Shown: in pieces, positions 1 to 5,729 of the stretch
How positions within the stretch are numbered: the stretch's first letter is position 1
Layout: each line of letters begins with the position of its first letter
Source: Acidobacteriota bacterium
Lineage (GTDB): Bacteria > Acidobacteriota > UBA6911 > RPQK01 > JADFOI01
Direction: 5' to 3'
Assembly: GCA_030624355.1 (NCBI GenBank)
Contig: JAUXKG010000038.1
Coordinates: forward strand, 1-11,790
DNA length: 11,790 bases
Position numbers and translations under genes: made by a program
The notes under the pieces: model-generated
Database searches by the model: none
What the model saw: the letters and a program-made list of their open reading frames with translations, nothing else
What the model was told of the DNA's origin: nothing

Positions 1-219
1 AGCTAGTTTGAACGGTTTCAGTATGGGGATGACACTTTCGACACCTTCAAAACCGGTAAGGCTTTCCAGTACGCTCTTTCCACGTTCATCCCCTACAGCT
101 CCAATAACCGTGCGTTCAACACCGTGGATCGGGTGGGGTTTGTAGCCAAGCGACCGGATGCGCTCCATCACATGGTCGACCTGCTCGGATGAGGCACTGG
201 CCCGCATGACAATGACCAT
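1..219 (-). CDS. aroF: 3-deoxy-7-phosphoheptulonate (DAHP) synthase, N-terminal 73 residues (cut by window edge)
   Basis: First step of the shikimate pathway: condensation of phosphoenolpyruvate and erythrose 4-phosphate to DAHP in the cytoplasm. Only the N-terminal ferredoxin-like regulatory domain is inside the window; the catalytic TIM barrel lies beyond position 1. The visible sequence begins MVIVMRASASSEQVDHV and carries ERTVIGAVGDERGK at residues 36-49 and ILKPFKLA at 66-73. This matches the layout of the type I-beta enzymes (Thermotoga type, COG2876), whose N-terminal domain binds the feedback inhibitors tyrosine or phenylalanine. The ATG at 219 is preceded by a good Shine-Dalgarno, GAGGGGAG, about 6 nt upstream on the minus strand. 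It lies downstream of the alcohol dehydrogenase gene in the same direction, but 231 nt of repeat-bearing DNA separate them, so it may have its own promoter. Family call is firm; inhibitor specificity cannot be read from this part. Confidence 0.88.
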   Translation of the reverse strand, partial: MVIVMRASASSEQVDHVMERIRSLGYKPHPIHGVERTVIGAVGDERGKSVLESLTGFEGVESVIPILKPFKLA

Positions 220-275
220 CTGAAGCTCCCCTCTGAGTATGGCACAAACAGGAGACACGGATTCGGTCATCACGG

Positions 276-401
276 ATTGACGCGGATTCAGAGGGTTGGC
301 AACAATTCTTCTGTCAGTTGTCTAATCACGGATTACACGGATTAGCGAACACGAATTGACACGGATTCAGAGGGTTGTCGCTTCTTCCCCTGTCAGTTGT
401 C
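276..401. repeat. Two 47-nt imperfect direct repeats, 79-nt period
   Basis: Copy 1 is 276-322 and copy 2 is 355-401. Both start ATTGAC(G/A)CGGATTCAGAGG and both end CTGTCAGTTGTC; I count about 9 mismatches over 47 aligned positions, mostly in the middle. The 32 nt between and before the copies also carry CACGGATT words, for example ATCACGGATTACACGGATTA ending at 344. The pattern is of short related words re-used at irregular spacing. It is neither a clean tandem satellite nor a CRISPR, as there is no constant repeat with unique equal-length spacers. It resembles the short intergenic repeats scattered through many environmental bacterial genomes. Confidence 0.7.
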
Positions 402-418
402 AGCTGTTAGCTGTCAGC
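391..418 (-). repeat. CTGACAACTGACA element, copy 1 (downstream of adh-like gene)
   Basis: Read on the minus strand this segment contains GCTAACAGCTGACAACTGAC. The same word with two mismatches recurs on the plus strand just at the end of leuB (5069-5090). In both places it lies just past the 3' end of a gene and in the same orientation relative to that gene. Internally it is built from reiterated (A)GCTGACA / CTGACAAC words, so it is itself a degenerate short tandem repeat. Its right end overlaps the second 47-nt repeat. Confidence 0.6.
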
Positions 419-450
419 GGCCGCCGGCCAACTTTTCAGTTGTTTTCGGC

Positions 451-1449
451 TCACTCAATAAGCAGGGCGGCAGCCCCATTGATTTCACTGTTCTTGAGCT
501 TGCCAAGAGCCCGGTTGGCCTGATTGAGCGGAAAGCTTTCGACATGAGTGTGGATTGGAATCTCCCCCGCCAGCTGAAGAAGTTCACGGGCATCCTGTCG
601 AGTAAGATTGGTGGCACTTCGAAGGGTGCGTTCCTGATAGAGGGAGGCATAATTCAGTGATGGAATGGGACTCATGTGGATTCCCGCCAGGGCGAGGGTT
701 CCTCCTCTTTCCAGCATGCCAAGGGCCTGAGGAACAAGACTTCCGACCGGGGCAAAGATAATAGCGCTGTGAACGGTTTTAGGAGGTGTATCTTCTGCTC
801 CTCCCGCCCAAACGGCGCCCAGCTGGAGAGCCAACTGGCGATGTTGTTTGCTACGGGTAAAAACATAAGTCTCACATCCCCAGTGGCAGGCCACCTGGAT
901 CGTGATGTGGGCTGACTGACCGAATCCGTACAGCCCAAGCCGTTGGCCGGGGCGAACCTCGCTCAATTTCAGTGAGCGATATCCGATGAATCCAGCACAA
1001 AGAAGAGGTGTGGCCTCAGCATCGGAGAACTCTTCCGGGATGGGGTGGACAAACTCTTCCGGCGCGACTGCGTACTCGGCATAACCTCCGTCAACGGTGT
1101 AGCCTGTGAATTCAGCCTGCTTACACAGGTTTTCTCGTTCGGTCCGGCAGAAGTGACAGTGTCCGCAGGCACGGTGAAGCCAGGGGATTCCCACGCGCTG
1201 GCCTTGCTGGAACTTACCTGTATCAGGGCCCTGGGCCTGGACGATGCCGACGATTTGATGACCGGGTATCACTGGGAGTTTTCGAGCGGGAAGTTCTCCT
1301 TCAACAATATGCAGATCAGTTCGGCAGATTCCGCAGGCCCGGACCTGAATCCGGACCTCACCCGAACGAGGCTCAGGTTGAGGACAGTCTTTTTCCTGCA
1401 GGGGACTCTGGTCAATGGAGTTGGCTTGTTCAAGAGCCATTGCTCTCAT
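451..1449 (-). CDS. Zinc-dependent alcohol dehydrogenase family protein (MDR superfamily, TIGR02822-like)
   Basis: Cytoplasmic medium-chain dehydrogenase/reductase, likely interconverting an alcohol and aldehyde with NAD(P)H; substrate unknown. The 332 residues fit the family. The GroES-like domain (about 1-155) carries catalytic-zinc ligands C42 (ACGICRTDLH), H64 (PGHQ) and C151 (LLCAG). Structural-zinc cysteines C95, C98, C101 and C109 lie in CGHCHFCRTERENLC. The Rossmann loop GLYGFGQSAH is at 172-181. IPGHQIVG, LCAGFIGYR and AGIHMSPIP are hallmarks of the subgroup I know as TIGR02822. Q65 replaces the Glu usual after the zinc histidine, which I believe is typical of this subgroup. The ATG at 1449 is 4 nt after the acyl-CoA ligase stop, so translation is probably coupled; ATG at 1440 (residue 4) is an alternative start. 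It is last in the dtxR-ligase-adh unit and could reduce or oxidise an aldehyde related to the ligase product; that is inference. Confidence 0.88.
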   Translation of the reverse strand: MRAMALEQANSIDQSPLQEKDCPQPEPRSGEVRIQVRACGICRTDLHIVEGELPARKLPVIPGHQIVGIVQAQGPDTGKFQQGQRVGIPWLHRACGHCHFCRTERENLCKQAEFTGYTVDGGYAEYAVAPEEFVHPIPEEFSDAEATPLLCAGFIGYRSLKLSEVRPGQRLGLYGFGQSAHITIQVACHWGCETYVFTRSKQHRQLALQLGAVWAGGAEDTPPKTVHSAIIFAPVGSLVPQALGMLERGGTLALAGIHMSPIPSLNYASLYQERTLRSATNLTRQDARELLQLAGEIPIHTHVESFPLNQANRALGKLKNSEINGAAALLIE

Positions 1450-1453
1450 TGCA

Positions 1454-3046
1454 TCAACCTGCGCTCTTTTCCTGGTGTGACCTGTACTGCTTTCGCAATT
1501 CTCTTTTAAGAATTTTTCCGGTGCCTCCTTTGGGCAGGGTATCTACAAACTCAAAACTGGCAGGAATCTTGAAGCTGGCGAGATGTGCGCGACAGTGATC
1601 GCGGAGTTCCTTCTCGCTGGCCTGCTGATTGTTTTTCAAAACAACCAGAGCCCTGGCAGTTTCTCCCCATGAGGGATCTGGTATCGGAATGACGGCACAT
1701 TCCAGTATGGCGGGATGACTTGACAGGGCTTTTTCCACTTCCAGGCTTGAGATGTTTTCCCCGCCACTGATGATGACGTCCTTTTTACGGTCCACAATGA
1801 GAACATAGCCATCGGGATCAATGGTGGCCATGTCCCCAGTGTGAAACCATTCGCCGCGGAAGCTCTGTTCTGTCTCTTCCGGACGATTCCAGTAACCGGC
1901 CATGACCGTATCGGCTTGGACCACTATTTCTCCAACTGACTTGCCATCCCAGGGAAGCTCCTGATCCTGGGCATCCACGATCCTAACTTCGGCTCCCGGG
2001 ATGGGATAACCGGTCATCGACTGGAGTTGGTATCGTTCTTCCTCAGTAAGAGAAAGCTGGCTCTTGTGCAGAGACAGGGTCAACACAGGTGATGTCTCTG
2101 TCATTCCGTAGCTGGCCATGCAGTGACAATCAAACGCCTTCTCCAACTGCCGCACAAGCTGAGGACTGGCCGCTGACCCTCCCAACATGATCTGGCGAAC
2201 AGAGGACAGGTCATAAGCGGCAAGGGTCGGGAAGTTAAGAAGGGAAATGGCCATGGTGGGAACCAGAGAAAAGGTGGTTACCTTGTGACGGGTAATCTGC
2301 TGCAGGACCTTTTTCGGATGAAAGCTCTTGAGGAGGACATGTTGCCCGCCCATGCAGATCAAAGACTGAGGAGTTCCCCATCCGTTGACATGAAAGAGTG
2401 GAATGGTGTGCAAGCGAACATCGGTCTCTCTGATGTTCTCGGCAATGATGGTCTCCAGCGCGTGAAGGTAAAGGTTTCTGTGAGTGAGCATGACTCCTTT
2501 AGGTCGATCAGTAGTTCCCGACGTATAGAACAGTTCAGCGGTCGCATCTTCATCTACTTTGAGGATCTGAAGGTCCAGATCGGACGACTGGGACTCCAGC
2601 AGTTGATCATAGGTCAGACTCTCGGCCCAGTCAGTTTCCTTGTGCGCCTCCAGCAGGACGAATCTGGTCACACTCTCGAGCTGTGGCCGAATGTCCTCAA
2701 TATCTTTGGCGAAGTCAGGATGGAAGAAGAGGAACTCAGCCTGGCAGTCATTGAGAATGAAGAGAAAGTCGCTGGCGGTCAAACGAATATTGAGGGGCAG
2801 GAGAATCCCTCCAGCCATCACTACGCCGTAGTAGGCCTCCAGTAGTGGGTAACTGTTGTAGGAAAGAAAGGCGACTCGTGAAGAGGGCTTCAGATCCCAG
2901 GAAAGCAGGAGGTTCGCCAACCTGCGACAGCGCTGGGCGTACTCTTGGTAGGTCCAGGAGGAGTCAGCATCGATGATTCCTGTCTTCCTGCCGAACTGAA
3001 GACGCGCACGTTCAAGGAAACGAATATGCGTCAGAGGAATATTCAT
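1454..3046 (-). CDS. AMP-dependent fatty-acyl-CoA ligase (long/medium-chain acyl-CoA synthetase family)
   Basis: Activates a carboxylic acid to acyl-AMP and then acyl-CoA. The full-length protein is 530 residues of the ANL superfamily. Visible motifs are the P-loop TSGTTDRPKG (175-184), RLHTIPLFHVNGWG (211-224), YGMTETSP (313-320), GEWFHTGD (398-405), hinge DRKKD (419-423), SGGENISSLEVE (427-438) and PKGGTGKI with catalytic K511. The opening NIPLTHIRFLER and the IPLFHVNGWG block resemble the Thermus LC-FACS/plant AAE subgroup (cd12118), so a fatty acid is the likely substrate, but chain length cannot be read. Odd point: P-loop residue 180 is Asp (codon GAT) where Gly is the rule (TSGTTGxPKG). 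The start ATG overlaps the stop of the upstream DtxR-type regulator as ATGA (3043-3046), and the adh-like ATG follows its stop by 4 nt, so all three genes are probably co-transcribed and coupled. Confidence 0.92.
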   Translation of the reverse strand: MNIPLTHIRFLERARLQFGRKTGIIDADSSWTYQEYAQRCRRLANLLLSWDLKPSSRVAFLSYNSYPLLEAYYGVVMAGGILLPLNIRLTASDFLFILNDCQAEFLFFHPDFAKDIEDIRPQLESVTRFVLLEAHKETDWAESLTYDQLLESQSSDLDLQILKVDEDATAELFYTSGTTDRPKGVMLTHRNLYLHALETIIAENIRETDVRLHTIPLFHVNGWGTPQSLICMGGQHVLLKSFHPKKVLQQITRHKVTTFSLVPTMAISLLNFPTLAAYDLSSVRQIMLGGSAASPQLVRQLEKAFDCHCMASYGMTETSPVLTLSLHKSQLSLTEEERYQLQSMTGYPIPGAEVRIVDAQDQELPWDGKSVGEIVVQADTVMAGYWNRPEETEQSFRGEWFHTGDMATIDPDGYVLIVDRKKDVIISGGENISSLEVEKALSSHPAILECAVIPIPDPSWGETARALVVLKNNQQASEKELRDHCRAHLASFKIPASFEFVDTLPKGGTGKILKRELRKQYRSHQEKSAG

Positions 3047-3723
3047 CCCGGGACGACAAAGATCTGTCTAGCTAGCTCTGCACTTAAGGTATGCTCAGTG
3101 TCTCCAATTTCGATGTAAATAGGTCCGTTGAAGGGGGCCCTTCTGATTACACTGATCTTCGCATCAGGAAAGATACCAATAGAACCCAGATAACGCAGGA
3201 CTTCAGGGTTTCGATCACTCACACGCCCCACCTTTACGCTTTCTCCGCCGTCCGCGTCCCAAAGGGAGTTAGAGGTCTGGTTTTCAATTTCTCCATCTTT
3301 GGATGGAATAGGAGCGCCGTGAGGGTCCAGGGTCGGATAGCCGAGAGCCCTGTCAATTCTTTCCTCGAATTCTTCGGAAATGACGTGCTCAAGTTCCTCT
3401 GCTTCGTCATGGACCTTGTCCCAGCTGTATCCTAGAACTTCCGCCAGGTAGAGCTCAATTAAACGGTGATGTCGGATGGTTTCCAAAGCAATCTTGTTCC
3501 CGGTGGTGGTAAGAGTCACCCCTTGGTACGGTTCATAGTTGACGAGTTTCAAGTCGGAGAGTTTCTGCAACATGTTGGTCACGCTTGCCGCAGAACAGTT
3601 CAACTGTTGTGCCAGACGAGAAGTAGAGACCTTGTCGTTTCCAGTGGTGAGCCGATAGATGGTTTTGAGGTAGTTCTCCATCGCCCGACTGATCATGGGG
3701 GCGGCCAGTTCTGGGTGTTGCAT
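3043..3723 (-). CDS. DtxR/MntR-family metal-dependent transcriptional repressor with C-terminal FeoA/SH3-like domain
   Basis: Fe(II)- or Mn(II)-responsive DNA-binding repressor, 226 residues, the length of the three-domain DtxR/IdeR type. A winged helix occupies about 15-75 (ENYLKTIYRL; recognition region CSAASVTNMLQKL). The dimerisation/metal domain is about 76-145, and an FeoA-like domain about 157-226. By alignment to DtxR from memory: H86, E90 and H105 fit the ancillary site (H79, E83, H98); E109, E112 and H113 fit C102, E105 and H106; N17 sits at M10 of DtxR or D8 of MntR. The C-to-E change is MntR-like, so manganese versus iron is open. ATG 3723 is used, preceded by a weak AGGCAAG; M10 (3696) and M15 are alternatives. 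First gene of the unit with the acyl-CoA ligase, which it overlaps by 4 nt, and divergent from leuB. A candidate promoter with a palindrome lies just upstream, so autoregulation is plausible. Confidence 0.9.
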   Translation of the reverse strand: MQHPELAAPMISRAMENYLKTIYRLTTGNDKVSTSRLAQQLNCSAASVTNMLQKLSDLKLVNYEPYQGVTLTTTGNKIALETIRHHRLIELYLAEVLGYSWDKVHDEAEELEHVISEEFEERIDRALGYPTLDPHGAPIPSKDGEIENQTSNSLWDADGGESVKVGRVSDRNPEVLRYLGSIGIFPDAKISVIRRAPFNGPIYIEIGDTEHTLSAELARQIFVVPG

Positions 3724-3732
3724 GGCTTGCCT

Positions 3733-3761
3733 ATGATACCGCCTGTGCCGATGAAGTTAAA
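3733..3761 (-). promoter_or_regulatory. Candidate promoter/operator of the dtxR-like operon
   Basis: On the minus strand TATCAT (3738-3733, 5/6 to TATAAT) is preceded, 17 nt away, by a weak -35 TTTAAC (3761-3756). The -35 lies inside an 11-nt inverted repeat AAGTTTAACTT (3754-3764), where a repressor could act. A caveat is that the predicted start would be only a few nt before ATG 3723, giving almost no leader. Either this promoter is wrong or translation begins at an internal ATG such as 3696. Confidence 0.3.
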
Positions 3762-3841
3762 CTTTTGCAGGTGTAGTGCTGCTGTGAAAGCGATTGATCC
3801 AAACCAGAGCGCGGGCTTGCCCTGTCCTCCTCAAGTGGGTG

Positions 3842-3850
3842 TGCTATGAT
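3842..3850 (+). promoter_or_regulatory. Candidate extended -10 element for leuB
   Basis: TGCTATGAT matches the extended -10 pattern TGnTATAAT with one mismatch in the hexamer. No good -35 is seen at 16-18 nt upstream, as is common for extended -10 promoters. It would give a leader of roughly 130 nt before the leuB ATG at 3986. Tentative. Confidence 0.3.
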
Positions 3851-3985
3851 GGCTCGGCTCTGGCTGTCAGCAGGTGTAATCCCTGTCTTACCAGAGGTTA
3901 GCGCAACGAGATGAGGGAGCTGTTATTTGCGATAGTGGATAGGTAGATGGGATTGTGGCAGTTTCGCATCTGTTTGGAGGATTAG

Positions 3986-5074
3986 ATGGGTTTAACCATA
4001 GTGGCGCTTCCCGGGGACGGGGTAGGTAAGGAGGTCGTATCTTCAAGTTTAAGAGTTTTTCAGGAGTGCGTTTCGAAGCACGGGATCGATGTCCAGCTTG
4101 AGGAATACAAGATTGGCGGTCAGGCTCTGGAGGAGTACGGAGAGCCGCTGCCTGATTTTGTGTTGGAGGCCTGCAAATCATCCAGAATCATACTTCTCGG
4201 TGCGGTAGGAGATGACCGGTACGACAACAATCCGCCCCACCTGAGACCGGAACAGGCGCTGCTGCGGTTGCGCAAAGAGCTGGGACTCTTTGCCAACCTG
4301 CGGCCGGTGAGAACCAACGCTGCTCTATTAGAGTCTTCCCCTCTCAAAGCCAGTATTGTTGAAGGAGTCGATATTCTGATCGTTCGAGAGTTGACCGGGG
4401 GAATCTATTTCGGAGAACCGCGGGGAATAGAGACCAGAGCAGAGGGAAGAGTAGGCATCAACACCGAGGTCTATTTCGACTACGAGGTGGAGCGAATAGC
4501 ACGGGTGGCCTTTGAGGCCAGCCAGGGGCGAAGGCAACGTCTTACCAGCGTGGACAAAGCCAATGTCCTGGAGAGCTCGCAGCTTTGGCGCACTGTAGTG
4601 TCAGAGCTGTCACCGGATTTTCCCAAAGTGGCACTTCAACATATGTTGGTGGACAACTGTGCCATGCAGCTCATCGCCAGACCCAAGGACTTCGATGTGC
4701 TTCTGGCCAGCAATCTGTTTGGAGACATCCTGAGTGATGAGGCGGCCATGCTGACCGGTTCGATTGGAATGCTCCCCTCGGCCAGCCTGGGTGAATCGAG
4801 CGCCCAGGGGCGAATCGGCATGTATGAGCCGGTCCACGGCACCGCTCCCGATATCGTCGGACAGGAGAAGGCCAATCCTCTAGCCACTATTGCCTCGGTG
4901 GCGCTGCTTTTTCGCTATTCACTGGGACGAGACGACATCGGCAGAGAGATCGAATACGCCATCGAAAAGACTCTGGAGCGAGGGTATCGCACCCCCGATA
5001 TTGCCACCGAAGGGGGGCATCTGCTGGGCACCCAGGAGATGGTGGATCAGGTACTGGAGGCGCTTCACAGCTGA
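3986..5074 (+). CDS. leuB: 3-isopropylmalate dehydrogenase
   Basis: Third step of leucine synthesis: NAD-dependent oxidative decarboxylation of 3-isopropylmalate in the cytoplasm, needing Mg2+ or Mn2+. Complete at 362 residues. Aligned from memory to the Thermus enzyme, substrate residues are R96, R106 (LFANLRP), R134 and Y141 (VRELTGGIYFGEPRG), K191 and D223 (VDNCAMQL). Metal-binding Asp residues are D247 and D251 (NLFGDILSDEAA). GSIGMLPSASLG (258-269) and EPVHGTAPDI (281-290) are further signatures, the latter with D289 in the NAD-binding loop. The RELTGGIYFGEPRG block separates it from homoisocitrate, tartrate and isocitrate dehydrogenases. The N-terminal loop reads GDGVGKEV instead of the usual GDGIGPEV, a mild oddity. 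The start is fixed by GGAGG (3976-3980), 5 nt before ATG. No leuA, leuC or leuD is adjacent, so it is not in a leu operon here. The TGA stop lies inside a short repeat shared with the region after the adh-like gene. Confidence 0.96.
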   Translation: MGLTIVALPGDGVGKEVVSSSLRVFQECVSKHGIDVQLEEYKIGGQALEEYGEPLPDFVLEACKSSRIILLGAVGDDRYDNNPPHLRPEQALLRLRKELGLFANLRPVRTNAALLESSPLKASIVEGVDILIVRELTGGIYFGEPRGIETRAEGRVGINTEVYFDYEVERIARVAFEASQGRRQRLTSVDKANVLESSQLWRTVVSELSPDFPKVALQHMLVDNCAMQLIARPKDFDVLLASNLFGDILSDEAAMLTGSIGMLPSASLGESSAQGRIGMYEPVHGTAPDIVGQEKANPLATIASVALLFRYSLGRDDIGREIEYAIEKTLERGYRTPDIATEGGHLLGTQEMVDQVLEALHS

Positions 5075-5090
5075 CAGGTGACAACTGACA
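5069..5090 (+). repeat. CTGACAACTGACA element, copy 2 (overlaps leuB stop)
   Basis: Contains GCTGACAGGTGACAACTGAC. It matches the minus-strand reading of the element at 391-418 with two mismatches over about 21 nt, and has the same orientation relative to the gene it follows. The leuB stop codon TGA (5072-5074) is part of the element, so the repeat may have been inserted at, or may supply, the 3' end of the gene. Confidence 0.6.
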
Positions 5091-5256
5091 TAGCTCAATT
5101 TGTCCTGATCAGGTCTGGAAATTAAAATCGTTATTTAGTAGCTAATTAAATGAATGTATATAATAGTTCACATGATGTATAGCAGTTCCTTTCGGCCTCT
5201 GTACAGGTCTGAAATTGTTACCGAGGCGGCTTTCTGATAAACTAGTTTCCCCGGTG
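5091..5256 (+). promoter_or_regulatory. AT-rich spacer with candidate promoter before the SnoaL-like gene
   Basis: The stretch from about 5118 to 5170 is much richer in A/T than its neighbours. It contains a perfect -10 hexamer TATAAT (5159-5164); the -35 is weak (TTTAGT at 5134-5139, 19-nt spacing). A palindrome CCTGATCAGG lies at 5104-5113. A direct repeat CAGGTCTGGAAATT (5110-5123) and CAGGTCTGAAATT (5204-5216) flanks the AT-rich part on both sides. The predicted transcript would have a leader of roughly 90 nt to ATG 5257. No terminator for leuB is evident. Confidence 0.4.
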
Positions 5257-5685
5257 ATGAGAAACAATTCGAGAGAATCTCTGCTCAAGATGCATCGCCA
5301 GCACGTCAAGGCTTGGGAAGAGAAGAATCTAGACAATCTTCGCGGCCTTTACACCGAAGAAGTGATTGTTTTCAATACAGTTCCACCGCCACGGTTTTCT
5401 GATTTCAAGACCTTTGAGAACACCCTTCAACAATATTTTGGTCAGATCAAGGAAGTCTCCATTTTAACCTCAAACATCCAGATTGAGGTTCAGGGTGAGG
5501 TGGCCTGGGTGACGTCGCAGTATTTGATGGCCTATCATCGTAACGGGGACTTGCTGCGCCAGAATGGTCGCTGGACCGAGATTTACCGTCAGGAGAAGAA
5601 CGAGGGTGATTGGAAATTGATCCACTTTCACTCCTCTCCTGACCCTTTAGAGCAGGTAGAAGGCAAGAAACGATCCCGCCGATAG
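5257..5685 (+). CDS. SnoaL-like / NTF2-fold protein (SnoaL_3 type)
   Basis: Small soluble alpha+beta cone protein of the NTF2 superfamily; role unknown. Family members range from ketosteroid-isomerase-like enzymes to ligand-binding and stress proteins. From ATG 5257 it is 142 residues. The opening helix LLKMHRQHVKAWEEKNLDNL leads into LYTEEVIVFN (31-40), followed by the typical end NGRWTEIYRQEK and GDWKLIHFHSS (117-127), which resembles the SnoaL_3 pattern of W-aromatic pairs and a closing HxHxS. The C-terminus is a basic tail, GKKRSRR. Start choice is uncertain: the frame is open back to TTG 5215, GTG 5254 is adjacent, and no clear Shine-Dalgarno exists for any of them; the domain needs nothing before about 5270. 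It stands alone, with its own AT-rich promoter region, and is convergent with the glycan unit 44 nt away. No catalytic residues can be assigned with confidence. Confidence 0.78.
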   Translation: MRNNSRESLLKMHRQHVKAWEEKNLDNLRGLYTEEVIVFNTVPPPRFSDFKTFENTLQQYFGQIKEVSILTSNIQIEVQGEVAWVTSQYLMAYHRNGDLLRQNGRWTEIYRQEKNEGDWKLIHFHSSPDPLEQVEGKKRSRR

Positions 5686-5729
5686 ACCGCCCCTCAGCCA
5701 CTTTTTGAACGGACCCCGTATTCCCTATT

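Larger units (their letters stand above)
220..450. other. Repeat-rich spacer between adh-like gene and aroF
   Basis: This 231-nt stretch holds no credible gene. It contains six close variants of CACGGATT (around 256, 271, 282, 328, 336 and 360), two 47-nt imperfect direct repeats and a CTGACAACTGAC-type element, described separately. Next to the alcohol dehydrogenase stop there is a very GC-rich stretch (about 418-428) and a small CAACT/AGTTG stem. On the minus strand, the direction of the upstream gene, no U-run follows the stem, so I do not call a terminator. A promoter for aroF could lie here, but I see no convincing -35/-10 pair. Confidence 0.6.
3724..3985. other. Divergent control region between dtxR-like gene and leuB
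   Basis: 262 nt without a supported gene. It holds the candidate minus-strand promoter near the regulator and, towards leuB, a plus-strand extended -10 box TGCTATGAT. A 7-nt inverted repeat CCAGAGC/GCTCTGG (3804-3810 and 3857-3863, 46-nt loop) could fold but has no U-run. A short frame starting ATGATG at 3846 has no ribosome site and no run of leucine codons, so I do not call an attenuator peptide. I recognise no T-box or other riboswitch. Confidence 0.5.

Noticed and set aside
254..401. CRISPR array
   Set aside because: The repeated words are short, degenerate and unevenly spaced, there are no constant-length unique spacers, and no cas gene is near.
429..446. CAACT-TTTC-AGTTG stem followed by TTTT, as a terminator
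   Set aside because: It would work on the plus strand, where no gene ends. The adh-like gene ends on the minus strand, where no U-run follows. The stem is only 5 bp.
1045..1509. 154-codon plus-strand open frame across the adh-like gene and its junction
   Set aside because: It is opposite to a well-supported dehydrogenase and has no recognisable domain or ribosome site.
2285..2845. 186-codon open frame on the plus strand inside the acyl-CoA ligase gene
   Set aside because: It is antisense to a gene with every expected motif, its translation resembles nothing, and it is a typical by-product of codon usage.
3804..3863. CCAGAGC/GCTCTGG inverted repeat as a riboswitch or terminator stem
   Set aside because: Seven base pairs around a 46-nt loop is weak and no known aptamer core is visible.
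3846..3914. 22-codon frame upstream of leuB as a leucine attenuation leader peptide
   Set aside because: No Shine-Dalgarno, only two scattered leucine codons (CTG and TTA), and no terminator hairpin with a U-run follows.
5104..5113. CCTGATCAGG palindrome as the leuB terminator
   Set aside because: It has no loop and no following U-run; a 10-nt palindrome is not enough.
5215..5256. Longer start (TTG 5215) for the SnoaL-like protein
   Set aside because: The added 14 residues are outside the domain, overlap the CAGGTCTGAAATT repeat, and have no strong ribosome site; ATG 5257 is preferred though not proven.
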